A DNA stretch of 64,000 nt from Corylus avellana (GCF_901000735.1 NC_081543.1:23641515-23705514); one strand, 5' to 3'. Positions 10,110-21,899 are shown, numbered from the stretch's first letter. Numbers and translations: made by a program. Notes: generated by a model from the sequence alone, not told the origin.

Positions 10110-11408
10110 GGGTTAATAACTTTTTAGTACCTCAGTTTTCACTTTTTATTTTTTTCTCTCCTAAATTTTAAAATAGGACAAATCTAGTATCCAACTTATG
10201 CGAAAAAGATAAAATTAATACCTCTGTTAGTTTCGTCAGTCTTACTTAACGAAATTTTCACGTCACTCCCATAATACCCCACGTGTCTTAAAAAATTAAA
10301 AATTAAAAATTAAAATAATAAAATAATATATATATATATATATTTTTTTAAAAAAAAAAACTAAACTAAAGAAAAAAAAAAAGGTAAAAATTTTTTTGGG
10401 GTGCGTCAACCCCACCACAGTTTCCATCTGCTGTACGGTGCAAAGGGAAGCGAAGCAGTAGAACAGGAGTTACAGGACCAGACCCATGTGAAAGTCTATT
10501 CTCTCTCCAACCAAATTTATGGTCTATCTCCCTGAATTTGCCACCCTCATTCATTGCTTCTGTTGGGTCTTCAGTTCCCATTTGCAAATCCACACACTCT
10601 CTCTCCACTACTTTCTCAACACCAAACCGTAGATCATTGTCCCCACAAAGTAAAGCCACAGCATTGAGCGAGACGAAGCTAATAAATGTTACTAATCTCA
10701 AAGGCACCACAACACGCCAAATCCAGTCCTGGGAAATTGCCAGCAACCCAATTAACCATTTTCACATTCAACCCTCTACAATCTCCGACGTCCCTGTCAC
10801 CGAGAATGACATGATAAGGAAGACCCAGAAACGGGCCTAACAGTCCCTGAAACTGGTGGACCACAGAAACCCATTTTCCTCTTGTTAACTCTGAACCTCT
10901 TGCCGAAACATCTCCCAAAACTAGCAGCATATCAGGCCTAACGATTTCTGGTGAGCATATTAGCAAATTTCAGAAATCAATACATCAATTTCAAAGAAGA
11001 AAAATCAACAAGGAAAGCTTGGAACTAGTCTCTGAAATTATCCGAAAGAACTTGGACATGTAATAGTGCCTGAAATAAAAATAAATTCTTGACAACTCGG
11101 CAACACATTCTTTTCCTTGTTTTCTCGTCAACCAAACAGAGGGCAGCTCGTTTTTATTTTATTTTTTATTTTTTTTAGGTTTAGTTTTTTTATTATTATT
11201 ATTATTATTAATTATTTTTACTTTTTAGGACACGTGGCTTATTATAAGAGTAACGCATGAAAATTTCGTTAAGTAAGACTGACGGAACTAACGAATGTAT
11301 TGATTTTGTCTTTTTTCATAAGTTGTGTACTAAATTTGTCCCGTTTTAAAACTTAGGGAGGAAAAAATAAAAAAGTGAAAACTAAGGTACCAAAAAAATT
11401 ATTAACCC
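10110..11408. mobile_element. Pack-MULE copy 2 carrying a metallophosphoesterase gene piece
   Basis: The long terminal inverted repeats are about 190-200 bp: 10110-10300 starts GGGTTAATAACTTTTTAGTA, and 11215-11408 ends in the complement AAATTATTAACCC. The flanking 9-mers are TAAAATTAA (10101-10109) and TTAAATTAA (11409-11417), eight of nine identical, which fits the 9-bp target duplication of Mutator-like elements. No transposase is present. The interior (about 10395-11200) is captured host DNA: a metallophosphoesterase exon in minus orientation and what looks like its preceding intron (acceptor TGCTCACCAG in the minus sense). Long arms, a 9-bp duplication and an internal gene piece together define a Pack-MULE. 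Confidence 0.85.
10395..10966 (-). pseudogene. Captured calcineurin-like metallophosphoesterase fragment
   Basis: Read on the minus strand, the first part gives MLLVLGDVSARGSELTRGKW, then FLGLPYHVILGDRDVGDC, then NFPGLDLACCGAFEISNI. The LGD and GDRD motifs match the metal-binding Asp motifs of calcineurin-like phosphoesterases; the closest family I know is the plant group related to Arabidopsis At1g53710. At about 10680-10685 an extra TATT shifts the frame and makes a stop. In the next frame the protein resumes with SFVSLNAVALLCGDNDLRF and ends near PLHRTADGNCGG. It is only a middle piece of the gene, frame-broken, and lies entirely inside the Pack-MULE. A 10-bp deletion at its upstream end is visible by comparison with the first copy. 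It cannot encode a working enzyme. Confidence 0.75.
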
Positions 11409-11454
11409 TTAAATTAAATATTGTTTGAACATATATGTTAGGAATCCAACTCAT

Positions 11455-11962
11455 ATATGTTTGTCGATGGTAATCAATACGGGACACTTGCAATTATATA
11501 CGGCGAACTTAATTTCTTAACAACTTTAATGATTTTTGCTGTCAACTTTTTGTTTTTGATCTTGTAGTTAGGAGATTTTTGTAGTTGTTGTTCTTGTTGA
11601 CGGAATCTGTTCAGCATATGGTAATGCTTCCCTTGCAACAATCACTTCACGTGGTTGTTACCTTTATCATTTGAGGCTCTTCATTGAACTCTTTTGTCAT
11701 TTGTTAATGTGTGCCTCGTGTGGTATTTGGAAAGATCCAAATCTTTTATGGTTTTCTTGTCTATTAATGTTTGTTGTTTGAGTTTTGTAGTTGGGGAGCC
11801 TACTCTGCTTTTTATGTTTGATCTCTTGTAACCCATGTTCCCATTAAACAAAAAAAAAGAAAGAAAGGGTTAAATGTTTGTCGAGGGTAATCAATATGGG
11901 ACACTTGCAATTATGGTGAAGTTATTTTCTTAACAACTAAATGAATTTTGCTGTCAACTAGT
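11455..11962. repeat. Retro-fragment with A-rich tail between about 90-bp direct repeats
   Basis: A block beginning ATGTTTGTCGATGGTAATCA (11455-11546) recurs at 11871-11962. Between the copies lies about 320 bp that ends in an A-rich tail (CCCATTAAACAAAAAAAAAG) and resembles the 3' end of a non-LTR retrotransposon or a retro-copied transcript. The direct repeat is too long for an ordinary LINE target duplication, so either the flank was duplicated on insertion or the insert landed in a tandem repeat. Confidence 0.45.
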
Positions 11963-12185
11963 TATGTGGAGTCCCAAAGCATGAGAAAATACTTGTATAC
12001 AAGGAGATGAACCTTTTGATTGAGCAGTCTGGTGGAGCTAGGAATTGATTTTGTAGGGGTGATATTTAAATAATTATTTTTATTTTTATTTTTTTATATA
12101 TTATATAAAAATACGATGAATACAATTTAAGATGTTTAGTAAAATATTTTGTTACACAATATGTCTTTACAATATAAAATATTTA

Positions 12186-13089
12186 GGGGAAACTTCACTA
12201 AGCCCCCCTAAACTTTCGGCCAATTTTGCAGACCCCCCTGAACTTCCAAATCTCTCATTTTGGACCCCTAAACTTTTATTTTCTCTCACTTTGGACCTAT
12301 CTGTTAGTTTTCAACCTTAAAGTCAAACAGTCTGACTTTTTATGCCCATTATACCCCTACCCAGCCCACTTGAAATTTTGAAAATGCCCAAAACTACAGC
12401 ACCCACCCCAGCCCAAAACGACACTGTTTTAGGCATTAAAATTATTATTTTTTCTTTAAAAAAAAATGAAAATGAAAAATATTAAAAATATTAAAAAGCT
12501 TAAAAAAAAAAATCTTAAAACTCAAAAAACGGTAACAAGCTTTTGGGCATTGAAAATTTGTTTTTTTTTTCTTTAAAAATAAAAATAAAAATAGAGAATA
12601 AATCGGGTGGCTCCCCATGTCTGTAAGTGGTGGTTCGACCAATTCCCCATGGCTAAGGGGTGGTTCCCGGCCAAATTCCCCAAAGCAATGGCTCGCCACC
12701 TCCCATTTTGGGCTATGGTGGACACCCCGATCTTTCTCCCACCCCCACCCCCCCACCCCCCCACTTTTCTTTTTTTTTTTTTTTTTAAAAAAAAATATTT
12801 TGCTTTTTAAAAAAATAAAAAAATAAAATTTAATGCCCAAAATGACGTCGTTTTGGGCTGGGTGAGTGTTGTAGTTTTGAAGTCCAAAGCGGTGTAGTTT
12901 TAACGTGAGGGTATAATGGGTATAAAAAAGTTAAACTGTTTAATCTAACGTTGAAAACTGATGAAGGGGTTCAAAGTGAGAACAAATGGAAGTTCAGGGG
13001 CTCAAAATGAGAGATTTTGAAGTTCAAGGTGGGTCTGCAAAATCGGTCGAAAGTTCATAAGGGCTTAGTAAAATTTTCCCAAATTTCCC
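12186..13089. mobile_element. MULE-type non-autonomous element with perfect 9-bp target duplication
   Basis: The left arm (from GGGGAAACTTCACTAAGCCC) and right arm (ending GGGCTTAGTAAAATTTTCCC plus AAATTTCCC) are imperfect inverted repeats of about 200-250 bp. AAATATTTA flanks it exactly on both sides (12177-12185 and 13090-13098). Such a 9-bp duplication points to the Mutator superfamily. The centre has a GC-rich block (about 12600-12760) with open frames on both strands but no recognisable protein, so it is non-autonomous. It is related in its ends to the elements at 9088 and 40873. Confidence 0.8.
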
Positions 13090-13098
13090 AAATATTTA

Positions 13099-13494
13099 TC
13101 TTTTATGAAGCCTAGATGTCCCATCATTAATTATTTTTCTTTTTATCGAATCAAATTGATTGCTTTCCTAAAACCTAACCCCCCGCAGGAGAAATGGTAG
13201 GAAATAACACTGGGAAGCAGATGACTCATGCGTTGTTAAAAGACAATGAAAAGTCTTGGAACTTTACTAAACTATGAGCCAGTCTGAGGTTGTATTAGAA
13301 AATAAAACTTTTGCTGATAAAATTTTATTAAAAAGTTATATTACTGGAAAACTGTTTAGGTGTTTTTAAGTGTTTATTATTATTTTTACTATTACTAATG
13401 TTTGAAAAAAAAAAATGTAATATTTTTATTTTATTTATTGCAATCTAAATGGTTAATGCATCTTATATATATATAGTGAGAAACTTTACTAGGC
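13099..13494. other. AT-rich spacer
   Basis: Nothing recognised apart from simple A/T tracts and a short TATATATATA run near 13465. It ends where the large direct duplication begins. Confidence 0.4.
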
Positions 13495-14179
13495 TACATA
13501 GAGACACTTTTTGCAAATTAACTACAGTAGGGGCATTTTCCCCACATATTAAGCATTAGATCTTATCCAAATCAAGTTGTTAACATTATTACTAAAATAA
13601 TACGATTTCTCTACATTTTACTTGTATAATTGACAAAACCCCCCAACTAGAAAAATTAAAAAAAAAAAAAAAATGTAATTGTAGCCTGCTGCTTATGCTA
13701 CAAACCATATACTCCTTTCTCCAAATGAAGCCGCCTCACCTACCATCCATCTCTTATTAATCTAACACCTCACCATGCAATTAATAGTTTTCCCAAAACC
13801 GATAGGAAGAGATAAATTTAATCAATTAATAAGAATTAACGGAGTCAAGGTTCAATCCAAGACCTTTGGTTCTGATGCCATGTTAAATTACCAGTTGTTC
13901 CAAAAACTTAAGCTAATAAGAAGAGGTAAATTTAATCATTTAATCATTATTTTAACATACGTCTATATGCTAAACAAACACTAAAATTTCACAAACTAGC
14001 AACACTTCTAAAACTGCAAAAAAAGGCGAGGAAAGACCGGAAGAGAAAAAAGATAGGAAGAAGAAGAGTAGGGGCTAGATACTAAAAAAAAAATAGAAAG
14101 CCTTCTAATTTATTTTTTCCTCTTTTTCAAAATTTTTGTGGAGGTGGGTGCCCCTGCCTCCCCTACCCCTAATAGTAGT

Positions 14180-14530
14180 TAGGCCTGTAAATAAGCCGAC
14201 ACACTCGACAGCTCGCTCGATATCCACTCGGCTAAGCTCAAACCGAGCTCGAGCTCGACACTGTATAAGCTCGCTCGTTACTGTTAAAACTCGCTCGATT
14301 AAGATCGATGGGGGCTCGTGAGTTCGACTCGTACAAGTCAAGCTTAGTTAGTTCACCCAGCTTGTTTACGGGCTCGTGAGTTCGACTCATTTAAGTCGAG
14401 CTCGACCAGCTCACCCGGCTTGTTTACAAGCTTGTGAGTTCGACTCATTTAAGTTGAGGTCAACCAACTCACTCGGCTTGTTTAGGGCCTGCGAGCTCGA
14501 CCCGATTAGCGGCTGACCTGACCCGACCCG
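14180..14530. repeat. CTCG/GAGC-rich tandem repeat, copy A
   Basis: Units of about 57 bp built from GGCTCGTGAGTTCGACTC, then TTTAAGTCGAGCTCGACCAG, then CTCACCCGGCTTGTTTAC, with diverged half-units upstream. It resembles GAGCTCGAG-rich subterminal zones of plant hAT-like elements, but no termini are visible. Confidence 0.55.
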
Positions 14531-14895
14531 CACGACAATGTAACTTTAATTTGTTTATGGACTATGTTATTAATCAATAATAATTATAAATTTAATGTGT
14601 ATACAATTAACTAATTAAGGATATAACTAACATTATATGGACTGTGTTATTAATTATAGTGACATATACTTAAATTTTAATGTGTATGCAATTATCTAAT
14701 GAAGGGTATAACTAGTGTTATATGGAATATGTTATTACTCATCGTTATAATTTTATAATTTAATAACTTAGTTAATACTTATTACTTAATATATACTAAA
14801 TTGCAAAACATTGGAACAAGAATGTATGATATAAGTAATTACAAAGCTTAAAGGTAATTAATATGTAACTACTAACTAGTTATATATTAATTATG

Positions 14896-14929
<34 letters not shown>

Positions 14930-14953
14930 AGAAAAGATTCTCTTCTTCATTAA

Positions 14954-15112
14954 TCAAAAACGAGCTGAAGTAATTTGCTCTGCTTGAACAATATCACAGA
15001 TACAGTCGGGTATCTCATCACTCCAAATTTGATCTATGACACTTCTAGTAGCTAACTTTGCTAATAGATGGGCAACAACATTTATATTCCGTCGTACATG
15101 GTTAGGTTTCCA
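14954..15112 (-). pseudogene. LINE RNase H C-terminal scrap, copy A
   Basis: On the minus strand this reads NHVRRNINVVAHLLAKLATR, then SVIDQIWSDEIPDCICDIV, then QAEQITSARF and a stop. The HVRRNxNVVAHLLAKLA pattern is the C-terminal end of the plant RNase H-like domain found at the end of LINE pol proteins. Only about 53 residues remain. The piece is duplicated at 22657-22815. Confidence 0.6.
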
Positions 15113-15119
15113 ATTTGAT

Positions 15120-16740
15120 AGAGAATGGGAGTAAGTATGGTCAACTAATAGAATATGCTAAATTGATTTTGAATTAATTATGTTACTTATGCTATGTAGT
15201 TATGGAACTTATGTTACTTGTTGCTAGTTAATAGTGTGTAACATTATATATAAGTTAGTATAATTTAATTGTAACAATTTAACATATTAATTATTACATA
15301 TATGATATATCATATATGAATCATATGATATATCATTTATTAATCAATATGATTTGAAATTATTATGAAGTTACAAACATGTAACGTTATATACAAAGTT
15401 GATTATAAATTAAGGACATATATGAATCATATAATGTATTGATCTATGATATATTAATTACAAATTTCAAATTTAATATGTAATGACAGTAATTCAGTAA
15501 TGTAGTTATGTTTATGAACTATAATCTTTATATGTTACTTACTTACTCGTTTTTGTCTTAGAGATATATTACTTAGGATTATGAGACTTAAAAGTTAGAA
15601 CACTAAAACAACTAGACATTATAGACTACTAGTTAGTCTAGTTACTTAGTTAGTAACCTAGGGATAAGTTGATAACTAAATAATCTAACATGATAAGTTA
15701 TTAATATTAACTATTAATTACTACTACTATTAGACTACTAGTTAGTCACTTAGTATTTAGTAAGTTAGTATGTTGTATAATAATGGTGTCATGTATTAAC
15801 AATTTAACATATTAATTAAAATTGTAAATAATACTACATATAATATGGCAATGAGATATACTAGAATCTAATAAAAGCTTCATATTTTACCCATAAAAGT
15901 CCATGTGGCAACTGGCAAGATGCCACATCATCTTCTTTTTGTTTTGTCTTTTTCCCTCAACAAAAAAAAATAATGTGACATCTTGTCATGTAGATTTTTA
16001 TGGACAAAATGTGGAGTTTTTATTAGATTAAAGCATTTCTCTATGGTAATAGTTACTACATATAATATAATATTATTCTATAATTTCTATTAACAACTAC
16101 TAAGTCTACTATTAGTCTATTAGACTACTTATTTAAAAATAAAAATAAAAATAAAATAAAATAAAATAAAATAAGAAAAAACCTAGTAGATTACTAGTTA
16201 GTAACTTAGTAAGTTAGCAGCTTTGTAAGATTACAAATTTACTAAGTTAGTATATTATATATATTGTATTATTTGTATACAACTACCTATACATAATATA
16301 CTAAGTCAAGTGACTGAAGTGAGTAATTTATTTCCTTTACTAATTTTAACATTGCCTTTTTTTTTTTTTTTTTTTAATTCTTTAATTTAATTTAAGGAAT
16401 CAACTAAAAATCTAACATTGTTAATGCCTTAATAGTATTATTTGTTTTTATTTTTTTAGATCAAATTATTTCATGGTGTTAAGTATTAACAATTTAACCG
16501 TTATAACAATATAACATATTAACATTTGATAATACTACTGATTAGTGAGATTACCGTGATTATTGGCTGATTAATGCTAAATAATACAACAATTTTTAAA
16601 CCTATTTACTTAAAAATCGTTTGTTTTAGAGTTTTTATGTGGTACTATACATGCACGGTTTCTTTAGTACTTTAGTTAATTAAACGGTTGAGATTTAATT
16701 GATACAAATTTGTATTTAATTTTAACGGTTTAGATCATAT
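15120..16740. other. AT-rich sequence rich in TTAGT/ACTAA tracts
   Basis: No coding sequence. The stretch has many short direct and inverted motifs (CTAGTTAGT, ATATATCATATATG) and simple A/T runs. A palindromic pair, CCACATCATC...TTTTTCCCTCAACAAAAA...TGTGACATCTTG, near 15900-16000 hints at a small MITE. Confidence 0.35.
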
Positions 16741-16742
16741 CT

Positions 16743-17240
16743 TTACCCATACTAGATAATTTTGATTATTTGAATTTTTGAAATTTTAGACATTTGAATC
16801 GTAGTCATCCGATTTAATTTGATTTAATCAGAGCCGTTGGATTAGATAAATGGAATACAACTGTAATCCATTCCAATTTGAGAGTTATATGCTGTTCCAC
16901 ATGACACCATGAGCTCACTAATCCAACGTCCTTTATATGAATAAGAAAATAAAGATCAAAATCAACGGTCAAGATCATTTATTGGGTAACTAATAGATGA
17001 GCTCAGCTGTAATTACCCATACTAGATTATTCTGATTATTTGAAATTTGAAATATTTCATCTTATAGTCTAAGCTGTCGGATTTAATTTGATTTAATCCG
17101 AGCCATTGGATTTAGTAAATGGAATACAGCTGTAATCCATTCCGAACGTGAGTTATATGGTGTTCCACATGACACCATGAGCTCACTAATCCAACGTCCT
17201 TTTATTGAATGATAAAAGGACGTTGGATTATTTGTTGGTA
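16743..17240. repeat. 274-bp tandem duplication, copy A
   Basis: Two diverged units start at about 16743 and 17017 with TTACCCATACTAGAT. Both carry GATTTAATTTGATTTAATC, CTGTAATCCATTCC and CACATGACACCATGAGCTCA. They end with AATCCAACGTCCTTT, and the second forms a small hairpin with AAAGGACGTTGGATT. The same pair is in copy B at about 24449-24946. Confidence 0.6.
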
Positions 17241-17672
17241 ATGCATGGAACCAGTTTCACCAACACACACATGCGAACAATACACTCAGTCTCAAAAATC
17301 TACCCCACGCACGCACTGTCTACGAGACTGACAACGCATCAGGACTCTCAGTTTGCATGCAATGGAGGATAGCCATCCAAATTTTTTTGATGAAATCTAA
17401 GTCGTTGGGTGCATGTAGTAGACGCCAGCTGTAGACCATTTTCTTGCATAGGATTTATATGGTGTATCCGAATTTTCATAAGCTTCCCTGGTTGAGATGA
17501 TCCAACGAATTAAAATCAATCTTGCACACAGAGGAATTCATCAACGGCAGTAAGCTCACACGCACGAACGGTCATCAAGACTAACAGGGTGACAGTCGTC
17601 TCGGTATGATCACAAGTCGTCTCAGCCCTCCAAATTTCTTGATGAAATATTGGTCATTGGATGGGTTTAATG

Positions 17673-19447
17673 CACTACAAAAAACCTTTTGATTTTTAAT
17701 GACACATTAGTAACGTGTCAATAGGCCATTAGTAACGTGTGCGGCGTGTTACTAATTTGGACGTTACTAAATTCCTATTAGTAACGTGTCAGTTTTTGAC
17801 ATGTCTCTATTTAGTAACGTGTCAAATTGACACCTTACTTAAGTTTCAAAAATTAGTAAAAAAAAAAAAATTTTTTTTTTTTTTTTTCAAAATAAGCAAA
17901 AGAATTCATATAGTGCATTAGCCTATCAACTGAACAAAAACATTGTCAAAGATAATTTTTTTTTTTTTAAAAAAAAAATCCCAGAAATACTCAACAGAGT
18001 AATTAGTGTTCAAGAAATGACAAAGAACTTTACCTTGAGCGTGATCATAAATAAAGAAATTTCTAATCTAAACCAACCAGTAAGGCAGAATAGAAAAAGA
18101 TAGAACAAAAACAAAAATAACCCATCAACATATCAAGCGCCAAACCCAGAAAAATCAAAATGAGGATTATTGTAATCTCTACAAACCCAGAAAACCATAC
18201 CCAAATTCAAAATCAAAATTTTTTTTTTTATTTTTTCACAATGGTATACATGAGCAAGAATGGCTAAATAGTATGGAGCCTTATAGAGTAAAACAAGTTG
18301 AAGCGGCATCAAGAAGATTGCGATGGTGCGAGGTTGGGCAAGAATGGTGGTAGTTAGTAAATACCTCACTGTGTGGAGTTGGAGATCGAGTACCAAAAAT
18401 CAGAAACCTGCAACACCAAAGAACCAGAAAAATCAATATGTTTAAAAGCCAAGACAAATGACAGAAAAATCAACCAGAAAAATTACCCATTAGAGTATAC
18501 GATGTCCGTTCCCCAAGTGGATTCAACAAACCAACCAAAAAATCAGACCCAAAAAAATTTCAAATACCCAAACCCAGCATAAAAATTTCAAACACCCAAA
18601 CCCGAATCCAGCAGAAAAATTTCTCTTCTCTTTTTCATTTTCTTCTTATCTTATCTTCTTTTTCTTTTCTCCTTTTCTTTTTCTTCTTCCCATCTGAGAG
18701 AAGAGGGAGCTGCCATGGGGGTATACCGGGTGTGAGAGCAAAAGAGAGAAAAAGAGAAGAAGAAAGAAGAAAGAAAAAGCGAGGCCGGGAGGAAGAAAAA
18801 AGAGGGAAGGAGAACGAAAAAGAAAAAAAGAAGGAAGCAGTTGGCGCATGTTTCCAATGCTCGTTGGTAACGTGTCAAAGTTGACACGTCACCATTTAGT
18901 AACGTATCAAATTTCACACGTTACCATTTAGTAATGTGTCAAATTTGACACGTTACTAAAGTTTTCGAATTTTTATTTTTTAATTTTATTTTATTTTTTC
19001 AGTTTTTGAATTAGTAACGTGTCAAATTTGACATGTTACCATTTAGTAACGTGTCAAATTTGACACGTTATTAAATGGTTACGTGTCAAATTTGACACGT
19101 TACTATTTAGTAACATGCTAGTTTGACATGTTAGTAAAGTTTTTGAATTTATTTATTTATTTATTTTATTTTTTTAAGATTTTGAGTTAGTAACATGTCG
19201 AATTTGACACGTTACCATGTAGTAACGTGTCAAATTTGATAGGTTACCATTTGGTAACGTGCCAGTTTGACACGTTACCAATTAGTAACGTTCCAAATTT
19301 AACACGTTACCAAATAGTGACGTGGGTAAAGTGACACATTATTAAAACATTTAGTAATGTGTCACAAACTGACACGTTACTAAATGGTGACATGGCAAAA
19401 AATAATGAATAGTACACACACTACTAATACTGCATTTTTTTGTAGTG
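17673..19447. mobile_element. Non-autonomous CACTA element, copy A (1775 bp)
   Basis: Starts CACTACAAAAAACC and ends TTTTTTTGTAGTG, the hallmark CACTA termini. Both ends are packed with subterminal repeats built on TTAGTAACGTGTCAAATTTG and its complement. The flanking triplets are ATG and ATA, so the 3-bp target duplication is imperfect. The interior is AT- and pyrimidine-rich with no transposase; the small open frames there are low in complexity. It carries one more block of subterminal repeats than copy B (about 58 bp longer overall). Confidence 0.85.
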
Positions 19448-19828
19448 ATAGACAACTGTAATCAATTAAATCGCATGGAAGTTATATGGTGTATCGCAAG
19501 CTCCGTAAGCATGCCCTAAGTGATTCGATCTAACGAGTGAAATTAAATCTTGAAAAGATTTATAGAATCCACGGACTCTATTAAATAAGCACACCAAATT
19601 CAATTACAAATGGCCACATGGGAATAATTTTTTGGTAAACTAAAGGTAGGTTTCGACACGCAGCACGCCTCAATCAATATACCTAATTCTCTCTCCAAAT
19701 CTAGCCGTTCATTTATTAAATTTTTTTGATATTTTTGCAAATCTAACAGCTGGGATCCTGGGATTGAAACCAAACTTCTAATTACGTTTGTAAATCAAAC
19801 TAGAAACCATTGAAACTGCAAACAAGTC

Positions 19829-20186
19829 TGATGTGGTATTTTTGTGACAAAAAATATCAATTATAAAAATAACTACTCGCAATCGGACGAATCTTTGTAG
19901 GATACAACTATAGAGAGGGTGTCGAACCTCAAGGATTGCAGGGGTTTTGTTATCAAATTCGAAAGATCAAAATTAACTTAATTAAAAAGAGAATTGATTT
20001 GATTTTCTTTAAAACTAAAGTGCATGAAAATAAAAGAGATTTAAAATAAGAGAGAGAGTGTAGGGTATTGACTTCACCTCTATCCGTACAACAATGGCTA
20101 ATCATAATTAATCTTAGAAATTCATTCTATGTATGTTATAAATAAACAATAAACTACCTTATTAAAGAATAAGCATAATCTATCTT
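19829..20186 (-). mobile_element. 3' end of a gypsy-like LTR, copy A, cut by the gap
   Basis: Matches 28814-29171, the 3' part (minus sense) of the solo LTR at 28814-30380. The sequence breaks off in the N gap exactly where a roughly 110-bp internal repeat of that LTR would begin, which probably explains the gap. Confidence 0.7.
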
Positions 20187-20286
20187 NNNNNNNNNNNNNN
20201 NNNNNNNNNNNNNNNNNNNNNNNNNNNNNNNNNNNNNNNNNNNNNNNNNNNNNNNNNNNNNNNNNNNNNNNNNNNNNNNNNNNNNN
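20187..20286. other. Assembly gap (100 N)
   Basis: Placeholder of exactly 100 N inside the LTR-derived sequence of copy A. What follows the gap does not match what follows the same point in copy B. Confidence 0.99.
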
Positions 20287-20490
20287 TTTTTTTTTTTTGC
20301 CTTGCGGTCCTGCGGACTCCTCACCCAGATTTTTTTTTTTTTTTTTTTTTTTTTCTTTTTCTGCCTTGCGGTCCTGCGGACTCCTCACGTTTACACTAAC
20401 TTACAGACTTTAAGACTTTTTTTTTGTTTTGCCTTGCGGACTCCTCATGTTTACTAACTTACTGACTTTAAGACTTTTTTTTTTTTTTTT
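20287..20490. repeat. Three copies of a GC-rich CCTTGCGG...GGACTCCTCA motif between T-runs
   Basis: GCCTTGCGGTCCTGCGGACT followed by CCTCAC occurs twice (about 20298 and 20362), and a shortened version, GCCTTGCGGACTCCTCATG, near 20430. Long T-runs separate them, and the last two are followed by the shared block ACTTACAGACTTTAAGAC or its variant. This is a short, low-copy tandem repeat next to the gap. Confidence 0.55.
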
Positions 20491-20939
20491 TAGTACAACC
20501 TTTAAGAAATTAAGACTTACTTTACCATTTTCAGCCTTTAGGGACAAGGAAGCCTGCTTCAAGAAATAAGTTAATACATAATTTATCAACAAAAGAGAAA
20601 GCCAACAAGAAAACTGTGATTTTCATTGTTTAAATTAATTTTTTAACACTTTTGTTACATGTGGGACTAAATAATAAGTGGACTATTTTAATAAATGAAC
20701 TTATAATAAATGAACTTACTTGTTTTAACTTTTAACTTTTAAGTTTAGGTGAAATTATGAGTTTAATAATTTTTTTTGGAATACAATTTGTCAATTACAG
20801 TCACTTTCCGATATATATATTTTTTTCCTATCCTTTATTAAAGCCTTTAATCTCTTGGAACTCAATTTTTTGCATTGACTATATTGATGTATTATTGTAT
20901 TAGTATTATTATTACAATTTTGAATTTTTTTTATTTTTT

Positions 20940-21200
20940 ATTATTTATTATTTATTTATTATTATTTTTAAATTTTATAGTTTCGGGTCGTGTTGGGTTG
21001 TATCTACCCGACTAGACCCGATTATTTTAAACGGGTAAAACGGGTCGTGTCGGGTTACCCGGCTATTTTCGTGTCATAATCGTGTCAAACCCGATTACCC
21101 GTTTAGCTAAACGGGTCGTGTCTGGGTATAGGCTAATCGTGTAACGGGTACTCGCGGGTCGTAATCGGGTCGTGTCAGGTACCCATTTTGCCACCCCTAC
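20940..21200. mobile_element. Right end of a hAT-like non-autonomous element
   Basis: Ends TTTTGCCACCCCTAC and is filled with repeated CGGGTCGTGTCGGGTTACCC-type motifs in both orientations, the usual make-up of plant hAT MITEs whose termini read roughly CAGGGGTGGCAA. No left terminus is seen between the gap and 20940, so it is lost or hidden in the gap. Copy B of the large duplication starts directly after it. Confidence 0.6.
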
Positions 21201-21899
21201 GTACATAGAGACACTTTTTGCAAATTAACTACAGTAGTGGCATTTTCCCCACATATTAAGCATTAGATCTTATCCAAATCAAGTTGTTAACATTATTACT
21301 AAAATAATACGATTTCTCTACATTTTACTTGTATAATTGACAAAACCCCCCAACTAAAAAAAATGTAATTTTAGCCTGCTGCTTATGCTACAAACCATAT
21401 ACTCCTTTCTCCAAATGAAGCCGCCTCACCTACCATCCATCTCTTATTAATCTAACACCTCACCATGCAATTAATAGTTTTCCCAAAACCGATAGGAAGA
21501 GATAAATTTAACCAATTAATCAGAATTAACGGAGTCAAGGTTCAATCTATGACCTTTGGTTCTGATGCCATGTTAAATTACCAGTTGTTCCAAAAACTTA
21601 AGCTAATAAGAAGAGGTAAATTTAATCATTTAATCATTATTTTAACATACCTCTATATGCTAAACAAACACTAAAATTTCACAAACTAGCAACACTTCTA
21701 AAACTGCAAAAAAAGGCGAGGAAAGACCGGAAGAGAAAAAAGATAGGAAGAAGAAGAGTAGGGGATAGATACTAAAAAAAAAATAGAAAGCCTTCTAATT
21801 TATTTTTTCCTCTTTTTCAAAATTTTTGTGGAGGTGGGTGCCCCTGCCTCCCCTACCCCTAATAGTAGTTAGGCCTATAAATAAGCCGACACACTCGAC

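Larger units (their letters stand above)
13495..20186. repeat. Large direct duplication, copy A (to the gap)
   Basis: From TACATAGAGACACTTTTTGC onward this block matches 21202-29171 almost base for base, with scattered single-base changes and a few small indels. It runs into the second N gap at TAATCTATCTT, so its true end is unknown. It contains a CTCG-rich tandem repeat, a LINE RNase H scrap, a 274-bp tandem duplication, a CACTA element and the end of an LTR. Compared with copy B it lacks a 31-bp segment near 14300 (a deletion between two TCGCTCGATTA repeats) and the 1.33-kb solo LTR, and has about 60 bp more subterminal repeat in its CACTA element. Confidence 0.9.

Noticed and set aside
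12445..12840. Frames on both strands in the MULE core
   Set aside because: Dominated by Lys/Phe and Pro runs from homopolymers; no recognisable protein. Kept only as a possible captured core in the findings.
18646..18917. Phe/Ser-rich and Lys/Arg-rich frames in the CACTA interiors (also 27686-27980)
   Set aside because: They translate purine/pyrimidine tracts and differ by indels between the two copies.
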